Shown: one piece after another, positions 48,750-56,926 of the stretch
Layout of the letters: each line of letters opens with the position of its first letter
How positions within the stretch are numbered: position 1 is the stretch's first letter
Source of the DNA: an uncultured Sphingomonadaceae bacterium
Lineage (GTDB): Bacteria > Pseudomonadota > Alphaproteobacteria > Sphingomonadales > Sphingomonadaceae
Direction of reading: 5' to 3'
Length of the DNA: 64,000 nucleotides
NCBI GenBank assembly: GCA_947494305.1
Contig: CANLUL010000001.1
Span: 620,001-684,000, forward strand
The notes under the pieces: model-generated
Database searches by the model: none
What the model was told of the DNA's origin: nothing
Seen by the model: only the letters and a program-made list of their open reading frames with translations
Position numbers and translations under genes: made by a program

Positions 48750-49514
48750 ATGGATCTCGGACTTAAGGGCAAAAAAGTAATCATGAACGGCGGATCGCAC
48801 GGACTGGGTCTGGCATCGCTGAAAACTTACGCAGCAGAAGGAGCAGACGTTGCTTTCTTCTCTAGCGATGCTGACCGGGTAAAAGCCGCCGCGGAAGCCA
48901 TTGATGCCGCTGGTCCAGGAAAGGTGTTCAGCGAACAGTTTAACATGTCCGGCGATCCAGAAGGCTACAAAGCCTGGCTTGCCAAGGCCGTCGAAGAGCT
49001 CGGCGGTTGCGATATTTTCGTTCATACCGCCAGTACATCCGGGCAAGGCGCTACAGGTGATTGGCAAGGTTGTCTCGATATGGACATGATGGGTGCGGTC
49101 AATGCTGTTGAAGTATTGACGCCAGCGCTCGCGGAATCGGATAGCGGTTCCATTGTTCTAATGTCATCAACGGCAGCGTTGGAAACATTCATGGCGCCGC
49201 AAGCGTTTAATGCAATGAAGGCAGCATTGATCACTTATGGTTCGCAGCTCGGCCAAGCGCTTGCTGCACAGGGGATCAAGGTGAACAGTGTCTCTCCCGG
49301 CGCGATTGAATATCCAACCGGAAACTGGGAAGCTATCAAAGCGGGCATGCGTGAACTGTATGACGCGACTTTGGCGAAAATGCCAATGGGCCGGTTGGGT
49401 GAGCCACAGGAAGTGGCAAACACCGTGGTATTCGTATCCAGTCCGGCATGTCCATATATGACCGGTGCAAACGTGGTCATCGACGGCGGCTTTACCCAGC
49501 GGGTCCAGTTCTAG
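48750..49514 (+). CDS. SDR-family protein lacking the catalytic tyrosine
   Basis: A 254-residue SDR. The nucleotide motif is VIMNGGSHGLGLAS, the NNAG site is replaced by VHTAS, Ser is in IVLMSSTAAL, and the YxxxK pair reads F153-NAM-K157. The rest of the fold, including the C-terminal MTGANVVIDGGFTQ, is normal. Without the Tyr, ordinary alcohol oxidation is unlikely or works differently; it may be a lyase, a non-redox enzyme or a partner of the E1 proteins encoded next. AGAGGAATC precedes the ATG. Confidence 0.86.
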   Translation: MDLGLKGKKVIMNGGSHGLGLASLKTYAAEGADVAFFSSDADRVKAAAEAIDAAGPGKVFSEQFNMSGDPEGYKAWLAKAVEELGGCDIFVHTASTSGQGATGDWQGCLDMDMMGAVNAVEVLTPALAESDSGSIVLMSSTAALETFMAPQAFNAMKAALITYGSQLGQALAAQGIKVNSVSPGAIEYPTGNWEAIKAGMRELYDATLAKMPMGRLGEPQEVANTVVFVSSPACPYMTGANVVIDGGFTQRVQF

Positions 49515-49564
49515 TCGCTGCGACGTTCATCGAAGACAATATCCAATAAGAAAGTACAGAACCT

Positions 49565-50545
49565 ATGACGGATCAAGCCATCGACCGCGATAAGTTACTC
49601 GACATCTATACCCGCACCACGAAGGTGAACCGGACAGACGAACGTTTTCGCGAATTGCTGATGCAGGGCAAGATCGCCGTAATGTATTACTGCGTGCGCG
49701 GTCAGGAAGTCGTTTCGGCTTCCGCAATGGCAGCGCTCAACGACGATGATTATGTCGTTTGCACCTATCGCGGGCAGGGCGAGCAAACCGCAAAGGGCGT
49801 CCCGATGGAAGCTTATTGGGCGGAATGTCTCGGCAAAGCGACCGGCACTTGCAAAGGTAAGGGCGGCACGATGCATATCACCCATCCCGAAACCGGCGTG
49901 ATGGTAACCACCGGCGTTGTGGGTTCTGGACTTCCTATTGCAAACGGCCTCGCGATGGCTTCGCAAAATAGCGGCGATGGCAAGGTCACGATTGTGACTT
50001 TCGGCGACGGAGCCGCCAATATCGGAGGTTTCCATGAGGCGATGAATATGGCGCAGCTATATAAACTGCCGATTGTTTTTGTTTGTATCAACAACCGCTA
50101 TGGTGAGCATACTGCCTATGCCGATCACACTGACAGTGTGAATATTGCGTCCCGTGCGGAAGGTTACGGCATGCGCAGCGCGCATGTTGACGGCACTTAT
50201 GTCGAGCAAGTCTATCCCGCAATTCAGGAAGCGGTAGATCGCGCGCGGGCTGGTGACGGACCAACTTTGGTCGAAGCCATGTGTTACCGGATGCAGGGTC
50301 ACTTCTTCGGTTCCGATTTCTCATACATGCCACCGGAGCATATTGAAGAAATGAACGCAGAAGACTGTATGCCGAAATTGCGTAACTATATGTTGGAAGC
50401 GCAGTTTACGGAAGCCGAACTGGACGCGATTATTGCGGACGTGGACGGTCAATTGGATGTCGCGGTGCAGGCTGCACTCGACGCGCCATTCCCCGATGCG
50501 AGCGAACTTCGCAAAGATGTCTTTGAAGAGGAGATCGCGGCATGA
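49565..50545 (+). CDS. Thiamine-diphosphate-dependent dehydrogenase E1 alpha subunit (acetoin/2-oxoacid type)
   Basis: A 326-residue E1 alpha. The ThDP motif runs from G147-D-G to N176-N177. GTCKGKGGTMHI and VVGSGLPIANGLA are family blocks. The His usual in YRxHG is Gln here (TYRGQGEQTAKG). Such proteins decarboxylate a 2-oxoacid or cleave an acetoin-type hydroxyketone and pass the acyl group to lipoamide. Its stop overlaps the beta gene start (ATGA). The substrate is unknown; context suggests a pathway intermediate rather than pyruvate. Confidence 0.88.
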   Translation: MTDQAIDRDKLLDIYTRTTKVNRTDERFRELLMQGKIAVMYYCVRGQEVVSASAMAALNDDDYVVCTYRGQGEQTAKGVPMEAYWAECLGKATGTCKGKGGTMHITHPETGVMVTTGVVGSGLPIANGLAMASQNSGDGKVTIVTFGDGAANIGGFHEAMNMAQLYKLPIVFVCINNRYGEHTAYADHTDSVNIASRAEGYGMRSAHVDGTYVEQVYPAIQEAVDRARAGDGPTLVEAMCYRMQGHFFGSDFSYMPPEHIEEMNAEDCMPKLRNYMLEAQFTEAELDAIIADVDGQLDVAVQAALDAPFPDASELRKDVFEEEIAA

Positions 50546-51531
50546 GCGGTACAATCACACTCACGCAAGGCTTGAACCAAGCTATTGACGAAGCCATGGC
50601 TGCGGACGACACGGTCTTCTGTCTCGGCGAAGATGTTGCGGCGAAACAAGGCGGCGGTGTTTTCAAGATCACTAGCGGCCTTACGGAAAAATACGGTGAA
50701 AATCGCATCCGTGCTACGCCGATTTCAGAGACTGCTATTGTTGGCGCTGCGGTTGGTGCGGCGCTGGCCGGGCACCGTCCCATTTGTGAAATCATGCTGA
50801 TGAACTTTGTCGGCGTGTGCATGGATCAGATCGTCAACCACGCTGCGAAATTGCGCTTCATGTCTGGCGGTCAAACCAATGTACCGATGGTGCTGCGGAC
50901 CACGACGGGTGTTGGTGTTGGTTTTGGCGGGCAGCATAGTGATATGCTGGAAGCATGGTTTGCACATGTTGCCGGCCTGAAAATTGTCACTGCCTCGAAT
51001 GCGGCAGATGCCAAAGGTTTGATGCGCTCCGCAATCGAATGCAATGATCCCGTAATTTTTATCGAAAATGTGATTAGCTACGGCCTGACTTCCGATGATC
51101 CGGGTAAGGATCACAGAGTGCCCTTAGGTAAAGCAGCCATCACACGCGAAGGCACGGATTGCTCGATCATTACATATGGTCGGACGGTCATGGATGCGCT
51201 TGAAGTCGCCGAAACCTTGGAAGAAGAAGGCATCTCAGTTGAGATTGTCGATCTTCGAACCATCGCTCCTTATGACGAAGAAACTGTATTGGCATCTGTT
51301 CGAAAAACAGGCCGCGCAGTGACCCTTCATGAAGCGGTAAAACCATATGGAACAGGCGCAGAAATGTCTGCCAAAATCCATGAAGAGCTGTTCAACGAGT
51401 TGAAGGCGCCAGTACAACGAGTGGGCGGTAGCTTCTCACCCGTGCCATTTGTGGCGCTTGAACAAGACTGGATCCCGAGCAAAAGTGAGCTTGCTGATGC
51501 AGTCAGAACTGCAGTGAACTGGAAGAAGTAA
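50542..51531 (+). CDS. Thiamine-diphosphate-dependent dehydrogenase E1 beta subunit
   Basis: A 329-residue E1 beta, partner of the preceding gene in an alpha2beta2 enzyme. VFCLGEDVAAKQGGGVFKIT holds the cofactor-activating Glu region. RIRATPISETAIVGAAVGAA, PICEIMLMNF and TTTGVGVGFGGQHSDMLEAWFAHVAGLKIV are typical. The C-terminal transketolase-type domain has VEIVDLRTIAPYDEETVLASV and KTGRAVTLHEA. The start ATG overlaps the alpha stop, so the two subunits are made together. Confidence 0.92.
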   Translation: MSGTITLTQGLNQAIDEAMAADDTVFCLGEDVAAKQGGGVFKITSGLTEKYGENRIRATPISETAIVGAAVGAALAGHRPICEIMLMNFVGVCMDQIVNHAAKLRFMSGGQTNVPMVLRTTTGVGVGFGGQHSDMLEAWFAHVAGLKIVTASNAADAKGLMRSAIECNDPVIFIENVISYGLTSDDPGKDHRVPLGKAAITREGTDCSIITYGRTVMDALEVAETLEEEGISVEIVDLRTIAPYDEETVLASVRKTGRAVTLHEAVKPYGTGAEMSAKIHEELFNELKAPVQRVGGSFSPVPFVALEQDWIPSKSELADAVRTAVNWKK

Positions 51532-51534
51532 ACT

Positions 51535-51765
51535 ATGGCGGAAGAAATTCGTATCCCGAAATTGGGGATGAGCGCGGTGGAAGTCACGCTGGAAGAATGG
51601 ATGTTTGAAACTGGTGATGCGGTTGAAAAAGGTGAAATTATTTACACCGTCGAAACCGATAAAAGCACGGTTGAGATTGAAGCGCAGGCAGCGGGAAAAA
51701 TCACTACCACCGGTGTTGAAGGTGAAACCTATAAAGTCGGCGACCTCGTCGGAACGATTGAGTGA
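51535..51765 (+). CDS. Free-standing lipoyl-domain carrier protein
   Basis: A 76-residue protein that is just one biotinyl/lipoyl domain: IPKLGMSAVEVTLEEWMFETGD, then the hairpin VETDKSTVEIEAQ with the lipoyl Lys43 and VGDLVGTIE. A normal E2 would continue with a subunit-binding domain and a catalytic acyltransferase; here the protein ends at the domain edge with a proper stop. It lies three bases after E1 beta, and its stop overlaps the next gene (GTGA). It probably receives an acyl or reducing group from E1 on lipoamide. E2 catalytic and E3 functions are not encoded here. Confidence 0.88.
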   Translation: MAEEIRIPKLGMSAVEVTLEEWMFETGDAVEKGEIIYTVETDKSTVEIEAQAAGKITTTGVEGETYKVGDLVGTIE

Positions 51766-52169
51766 GCTCCGATAGCAAACCCGCCGCGCTTCTCTCGGAA
51801 GTTTATCGGTTGGCCGGAGAGCGTGACTGGGATGCGGTTAAAGCGCGGGTTCATCCTGATTTCATTCTATATGAAGCCGAAAGTCTTCCCTTTGGCGGCG
51901 AATGGAAGGGAAAGGATGCCCTCCAACGCTGCGCAGCCGCCATGTATGCGACTTGGGAAGAAGCTTCGGTCAATATCCATGAAATTACCGGCGGCGAAGA
52001 ATGGGCCGTTGTGGTTTTATCCCTGACGATGAAATCAAAGAAAACGGGGCGGACATTTACTCAAACTGTCAATGAAGCAGCCCGGTTTGATGATGGCCTT
52101 TTGAAGGAGCTCCGCATCCACTATTTTGATGCGGCGGAAGTAACGGCAGAGGCTGGCGAAGCAGCTTAG
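51762..52169 (+). CDS. SnoaL/NTF2-like protein
   Basis: A 135-residue cone-fold protein starting at GTG and overlapping the lipoyl gene stop by four bases. LAGERDWDAVKARVHPDFILYEAESLPFGGEWKGKDAL is the usual SnoaL N-terminus with the pocket-lining hydrophobic pattern, and EEWAVVVLSLTMKSKKTGRTFTQTVNEAARFDDG the sheet. Last gene of the rightward operon. No catalytic residues can be assigned. Its end overlaps the convergent LuxR-type gene by four bases. Confidence 0.8.
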   Translation: MSSDSKPAALLSEVYRLAGERDWDAVKARVHPDFILYEAESLPFGGEWKGKDALQRCAAAMYATWEEASVNIHEITGGEEWAVVVLSLTMKSKKTGRTFTQTVNEAARFDDGLLKELRIHYFDAAEVTAEAGEAA

Positions 52170-52975
52170 TCACTCGCTCCCAAATAACCCAATTGACCTG
52201 CCTTAAAGATTGTTTGAGCCCGGTTCACCGAATCCAGTTTTTCACCAGCCCTGTGAATATGATAACGTACAGTCGCGTGACTGAGACTGATGATCATTCC
52301 AACTTCTTTGTCGGTTTTGCCAATCGCTGCCCAGCGGAGGCATTCCACCTCGCGTTTGGATAGTTCGCAATCGGATGGGATGCGCTGTGTCTTGCGTCTA
52401 CATGCAACATATCCAGCAATAAACCGCCGCGTTAACAACCCGAATAGAACGCCATGCTCATCGAAATCATCGGCTAAATCATCTTTAGTGCGATCAAGTG
52501 GAGAAAAACTACTTGCAGAAATCTGGGCAAAAGGAAGGTGCATTGGCACAACAATATAGGCCGCGCTTGTCGACGTTTCTGCAAAATATTTTTGCAGATC
52601 AATATCCTCCAGATAGTGATTGGGCCAATGGCCATAAAAACCCGATGCGTTGCACCAGAATATCTCGCTTTTATATCTACACGCTCTGGGAAGCGGAGAA
52701 TGGAGTGCCAGACGATGATCTTCCCACCACCGCTCTCCATCATCCATCCATCCGAATATTTCTGCGTTGAGGATGCCACCATCGGCATCGATCATGGGTT
52801 CGTTGGAGGCAATATCATCGCTGAGCGCTGCACGGTAACCGCGTTCGCGCGCGATTTCATTGAGGGCGACTGCAGCGTCATGAACATCGTCAATTGAACG
52901 AATGGTAACCTGCTCCAGCATCTGGCCCAATTGGCTTAATTCTGGCGGATTTGAGGCTTTATCATTTGAAGTCAT
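52166..52975 (-). CDS. LuxR-family transcriptional regulator (solo)
   Basis: A 269-residue protein with an N-terminal autoinducer-binding-like domain and a C-terminal LuxR helix-turn-helix (LSKREVECLRWAAIGKTDKEVGMIISLSHATVRYHIHRAGEKL). In the sensory part WW...HRLALHSPLPRACRYKSEIFW aligns with the WxxxY..D-P region of TraR, but the invariant Asp before Pro is Ser. Acyl-homoserine lactone binding is therefore doubtful. No luxI gene is present. It sits between the two catabolic operons and may regulate both in response to a pathway compound (inference). Confidence 0.86.
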   Translation of the reverse strand: MTSNDKASNPPELSQLGQMLEQVTIRSIDDVHDAAVALNEIARERGYRAALSDDIASNEPMIDADGGILNAEIFGWMDDGERWWEDHRLALHSPLPRACRYKSEIFWCNASGFYGHWPNHYLEDIDLQKYFAETSTSAAYIVVPMHLPFAQISASSFSPLDRTKDDLADDFDEHGVLFGLLTRRFIAGYVACRRKTQRIPSDCELSKREVECLRWAAIGKTDKEVGMIISLSHATVRYHIHRAGEKLDSVNRAQTIFKAGQLGYLGASD

Positions 52976-53014
52976 GGGATGGCTATTTCACAAAACAGAC
53001 TATGCAGCAACAGG

Positions 53015-53031
53015 TTTGATTATGAGTCAAA
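53015..53031. promoter_or_regulatory. Inverted repeat in the LuxR-type gene promoter
   Basis: TTTGA-TTATGAG-TCAAA lies 40 bases upstream of the regulator start, in the 74-base gap between it and the acyl-CoA dehydrogenase gene. It could be an autoregulatory lux-box-like operator. Arms are only five bases. Confidence 0.3.
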
Positions 53032-53049
53032 TCTGATTTTGCCGCAATA

Positions 53050-54258
53050 TCAGAGGCCTAACACAGTCTTGGCGATAATATTCTTTTGAACCTCATTCGA
53101 ACCACCATAGATGGTAGATGCACGGCTATTCAAATATTTGCCCATCGCGGTTTGCGATTCTGCAATGCCAACAGGTTCTGGTGCATCATTGCCATAAAGT
53201 GGCCTATCCATAGGAAGTTGCAGCGCATCATAGCCCAGCAAGTCCGTTCGAAATTCGTCAATATCCTGACCAAGGTTGGAAGCCAGCAACTTAATCAATG
53301 AGGTCTGCGGTCCGGGTTGCCGGCCTTTTGCCAGCTCAGCCAGAATACGCAACTCGGTTACTTCCAAAGCTTCCGCACGCAATTTCAATTTTGCCAGTCT
53401 ATTGGCATGTTCCTGACTGTGGCTCATCGCGCCGTTCGTGCCCGATGGGACAGTATCGCCGAGCAGCTTTAAACTCTCTATCTGCGCAATCAACCGCGGT
53501 GCAGAACAAGAGCCGCCACGTTCATTTTCCAGCAGATATTTTGCGATAGTCCAGCCTTGGCCTTCTTCGCCAACCAGATATTTTGCATCGGTTTCGGCGC
53601 TATCGAAAAACACTTGATTTACTTCATGATCACCGGACATGGACATGATCGGTGATATTGTGATCCCAGGTTGATCCAGCGGCACCAGAAGAAAGCTAAT
53701 TCCGGCTTGCTTCTTCACATCGGGATTGGTCCGCACCAAACAGAATATCCAATTGGAATGATGCGCATGCGTGGTCCAGATTTTGGAACCGTTGATAATA
53801 TATTTATCACCGTCAAGGCGCGCGCTGGTTTTTAGTGAAGCAAGGTCTGATCCGCTGCCGGGTTCGGAATATCCTTGCGCCCAATAATCTTCCCCGGAAC
53901 GGATGCGCGGCAGGAAATATTCCTTTTGCTCGGGCGATCCAAATTCGCACAAAACTGGTCCCAGGAGGCGCAAAGCGATGGCTGAAACACCGGGAGCTCC
54001 GGCAAGCGCGCATTCTTTTTCAAAAATGTAACGCTGTGTATGAGTCCAATCCGTTCCGCCATATTCAACTGGCCAATGATAGGCGACCCAACCTTTGTCA
54101 TTCAATATACGATGCCATTCTAGGCCAATATCCGGTTCCGCAAAAACACCCGGAGTCTGGCGTGTGCCAGCGCGCAGACGTTCGGTAAGGTTCTCGTCCA
54201 GAAACGTTCTGACTTCATCACGAAACGCTATTTCTTCCGGGGTGAATTCCATATCCAT
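53050..54258 (-). CDS. Acyl-CoA dehydrogenase
   Basis: A 402-residue FAD enzyme that introduces the alpha-beta double bond into an acyl-CoA. QGYSEPGSGSDLASLKTSA and YIINGSKIWTTHAHHSNWIFCLVRT are the two ACAD signature regions; the C-terminus STIYGGSNEVQKNIIAKTVLGL is the FAD-contact block. Last gene of the leftward operon beginning at 61135. With the 362-residue ACAD at 57315-58403 it may form a heteromeric enzyme like those acting on bulky CoA esters such as steroids. Confidence 0.92.
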   Translation of the reverse strand: MDMEFTPEEIAFRDEVRTFLDENLTERLRAGTRQTPGVFAEPDIGLEWHRILNDKGWVAYHWPVEYGGTDWTHTQRYIFEKECALAGAPGVSAIALRLLGPVLCEFGSPEQKEYFLPRIRSGEDYWAQGYSEPGSGSDLASLKTSARLDGDKYIINGSKIWTTHAHHSNWIFCLVRTNPDVKKQAGISFLLVPLDQPGITISPIMSMSGDHEVNQVFFDSAETDAKYLVGEEGQGWTIAKYLLENERGGSCSAPRLIAQIESLKLLGDTVPSGTNGAMSHSQEHANRLAKLKLRAEALEVTELRILAELAKGRQPGPQTSLIKLLASNLGQDIDEFRTDLLGYDALQLPMDRPLYGNDAPEPVGIAESQTAMGKYLNSRASTIYGGSNEVQKNIIAKTVLGL

Positions 54259-54262
54259 TATT

Positions 54263-55003
54263 CTATTCCCCTTCGCGCATGGCCCAAGCGATACCGCGCC
54301 TCAACAAGTCATAATAGACCGGGTAATTCCAAGAGCATCGTTCCGGTACAGGATAAAAGTCCTGCATCCCGGGAAGGTCATAATGCCCGCGACAATGTCC
54401 GAGGATATTATAAACTATACGCCCTTTGCCAATGTCGCGCGTGTACAAGATGGGAACAACTGTTTCAGGCCAATCTTCTTCGACGAAACCTTCGGCTTTT
54501 CCTTCGAAACGGGTTACCATCAGCGTATCGATATCTGCTGTGGTGTTGGTCAAATATAATTCATCTTCAATAACGAAATCTTCAATACCGCGGGTCAGCT
54601 CGTGGTCTTTGTTGACCACTTCTACGTTGAACTGACCAATGGGAGGATGCGCTTTAAACTGCGTGCCAAGCATTTCCATAACATCCGGGCGATCATCCGG
54701 TGCATCGACACCATCATCGGTGAACTTCAAGATGGAATTGGTTCCGTGCAATGCCAGCCACTTTCCACCGTTGTCTAACCAGGCCTTTATCGCGACGGCT
54801 TCTTCCTCACTAGGCATGAAGTCACATGTGTAAGTGATCAACATGCTGCATTGATTTAGACGCTCTATGTCTGAGTAGTCACAGGCAACTGTGGTGCGAA
54901 CTCGGGGGTGGTCCGCAAGCAACTTGAGGACTTCCAAGCGAGCAAAATCAATGTCATGATATTTCCCAACTGCAACAAAGTGCGCATCAATGCGGTCCGA
55001 CAT
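54263..55003 (-). CDS. ThuA-domain protein
   Basis: A 246-residue glutamine-amidotransferase-like fold of the ThuA (trehalose utilisation) family. ITYTCDFMPSEEEAVAIKAWLDNGGKWLALHGTN is the core, with GTQFKAHPPIGQFNVEV and ILYTRDIGKGRIVYNILGHCRGHYD later. ThuA-like proteins usually act on sugars; finding one four bases from an ACAD and an SDR gene is unusual. It may hydrolyse or isomerise a polar ring-opened intermediate, but no function can be given. Confidence 0.83.
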   Translation of the reverse strand: MSDRIDAHFVAVGKYHDIDFARLEVLKLLADHPRVRTTVACDYSDIERLNQCSMLITYTCDFMPSEEEAVAIKAWLDNGGKWLALHGTNSILKFTDDGVDAPDDRPDVMEMLGTQFKAHPPIGQFNVEVVNKDHELTRGIEDFVIEDELYLTNTTADIDTLMVTRFEGKAEGFVEEDWPETVVPILYTRDIGKGRIVYNILGHCRGHYDLPGMQDFYPVPERCSWNYPVYYDLLRRGIAWAMREGE

Positions 55004-55006
55004 AAT

Positions 55007-55777
55007 CTATTCCCTGATAGTGCTGGCGCCATCGACCGTCAGGTCTGCACCACTGGTAAAGCTTGATTCGTCCGAAGACAGGAAGAGAATAGCTTTTGCC
55101 ACTTCCTCCGGTTCACCAACCCGGCCTACCGGATGGGCCGATGCCATCGCAACTTCAATCTCGTCCGGTGTTGCTCCTCCAGCATTTAAATAGCGTTCAT
55201 ACATCGGAGTACGGATCGCGCCGGGATGTACCGTATTAGCGCGAACAGGAACATCCCGAGCGGCACAATCCAATGCAACAGAGCGCGTTAAGTGGGTTAC
55301 CCCTGCTTTGGACGCACAATAGGCGGCCATATTTGCTCCGGCACGGGCTGCTAGCATGGAACCAACATTTACAATTGTTCCCGGTTCGCCCGCTTTTTCC
55401 ATCGCCGGCAAAGCTGCGCGGCAGCCATAGAATGTGCCGTTTAGGTTAATATCTATATGCCGATTCCAGCTATCCAGATCGACATCAACTGTGTTTCCAG
55501 GTTCAGAGATTCCGGCGATATTACAAAGGCTGGTGAGCTTGCCGAATTTGTTGACGGTGGCATCCACTGCCGCATTCCAGGCATCCAGATCGCGGACATC
55601 CAATGAAACTGCTGCGGCGTTATCGCCAAGCTCATCGGCTAGGGCCTGCGCTTTGTCGAGTTGAAGGTCACCCAGCATTACGCTGCCACCCTCTTCGACA
55701 AACATACGCCCGACTGTCGCGCCTATGCCTTCTGCGCCGCCAGATATTAGCGCGACTTTTCCTGACATGCGTCCCAT
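55007..55777 (-). CDS. SDR family oxidoreductase
   Basis: A 256-residue classical SDR. ALISGGAEGIGATVGRMF is near residue 9, the NNAG site reads CNIAGISEPG, Ser is in IVNVGSMLAA, and the catalytic pair is in AAYCASKAGVTHL. The C-terminus is FTSGADLTVDGASTIRE. It lies three bases from the ThuA gene and directly abuts the thiolase-like gene, so it is one transcript. Likely a 3-hydroxyacyl-CoA or ring-alcohol dehydrogenase. Confidence 0.88.
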   Translation of the reverse strand: MGRMSGKVALISGGAEGIGATVGRMFVEEGGSVMLGDLQLDKAQALADELGDNAAAVSLDVRDLDAWNAAVDATVNKFGKLTSLCNIAGISEPGNTVDVDLDSWNRHIDINLNGTFYGCRAALPAMEKAGEPGTIVNVGSMLAARAGANMAAYCASKAGVTHLTRSVALDCAARDVPVRANTVHPGAIRTPMYERYLNAGGATPDEIEVAMASAHPVGRVGEPEEVAKAILFLSSDESSFTSGADLTVDGASTIRE

Positions 55778-56926
55778 CTATCTCTCCAAAATGGCGACGC
55801 CGGATAAACCGGGGGCACCGTAAACATGACTATAAGCAACTTTGGGATCGTTCGGGACTTGCCGTTCTCCGCCGCGACCACGCAACTGCACTGTGTTCTC
55901 ATAAACCTGACGCAAGCCGGATGCACCTATGGGCTCTCCGCATGCCAAGCATCCCCCATCGGTGTTGACGGGAAGTGAACCATTCAACTCTGTTCTTCCT
56001 TCAGCAAACCATTGTTCCTGTTCGCCATCTTTGCAAAATCCATTTTCGGCCATATGCATGATTTCCGCGCCGGACTCCGTATCTTGAAGCTGAGCAACGT
56101 CTACATCCTCGGGGCCAATACCGGCCATTTCAAACGCGGCTTTGGATGCGAGAATTGTTGGTTTTCCGCCTCCTTCAACATCCACCGATGGGGAGAAGAC
56201 TTCGAATGACCCTGGTGGGCGGGTGCGCACGGCGATACTGGATATCTTCACTGCATCGCTAATGCCAAGTTCCTTGACCTTCTTCTCACTGGCCAAAATG
56301 AGGGCGACGCCGCCTTCAGCTGGCGAGCAGAACATATATTTGGTCAGTGGATCATTGACCATGGGTGCGTTCATGATCGTTTCCAAATCAATCTGGGAAC
56401 GACGCCAAGCATGATCTGTTTTCTCGCCATTGCGAAATGCTTTTTCCGCTACTTTGCCCAGAGTTTCGCGGCTGATACCATGCAATTGCATGTAACGCTG
56501 GATCTTCAGAGCAAAGAATTGTGTCGTCAGCATCATGCCGGTTTCACCATACCATTCGGGCAACCCATAGGATTTTGGATCGGCGTTAAAGGCACCGCGC
56601 GGATGCTTGTCAAAACCAACTGCCAAAGCAACATCATATTCACCCGCCGCAACCGCAAAGCGTGCCGAGGCGAGGGCGCTGCCGCCCGTTGCACAGCCAT
56701 TGCTGACGTTAATGAATGGCAATCCGGTTAATCCCAGTTCGTTGACCATGATATCGGCACTTCCGGCAGCAGCGGAGCCGCCATAAGCACAGCCCACATC
56801 TTCCCACGCGATACCGGCATCTTCCATCGCTTGGCGAACAGCGAAGACACCCTGATCCCGTCCCGAACGACCTTCTGTGCGTCCAAAGGGATGGATTCCG
56901 GCACCGATTATATAAACATTATTCAT
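55778..56926 (-). CDS. Thiolase-like (SCP-x/lipid-transfer type) enzyme
   Basis: A 382-residue thiolase-fold protein. Cys78 in VSNGCATGGSAL sits at the nucleophile site. The usual GHP histidine is Glu331 (ACGEPIGASGLRQ) and the C-terminal CxG cysteine region reads SHVYGAPG, so two of the three classical thiolase residues are gone. The start overlaps the DUF35 gene stop (ATGA). In steroid side-chain pathways similar proteins (Ltp2) pair with DUF35 proteins as retro-aldolases. That role fits here better than thiolysis, but is inference. Confidence 0.88.
   Translation of the reverse strand: MNNVYIIGAGIHPFGRTEGRSGRDQGVFAVRQAMEDAGIAWEDVGCAYGGSAAAGSADIMVNELGLTGLPFINVSNGCATGGSALASARFAVAAGEYDVALAVGFDKHPRGAFNADPKSYGLPEWYGETGMMLTTQFFALKIQRYMQLHGISRETLGKVAEKAFRNGEKTDHAWRRSQIDLETIMNAPMVNDPLTKYMFCSPAEGGVALILASEKKVKELGISDAVKISSIAVRTRPPGSFEVFSPSVDVEGGGKPTILASKAAFEMAGIGPEDVDVAQLQDTESGAEIMHMAENGFCKDGEQEQWFAEGRTELNGSLPVNTDGGCLACGEPIGASGLRQVYENTVQLRGRGGERQVPNDPKVAYSHVYGAPGLSGVAILER

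Noticed and set aside
48750-49514. Sequencing error as the cause of the Phe in the SDR active site
   Set aside because: The frame is intact and NNAG is also changed, so a single miscall is a less simple explanation, though it cannot be excluded.
51535-51765. Biotin carboxyl carrier protein instead of lipoyl domain
   Set aside because: The modified Lys lies in ETDKS, the lipoyl form; BCCP domains have AMKM or similar.
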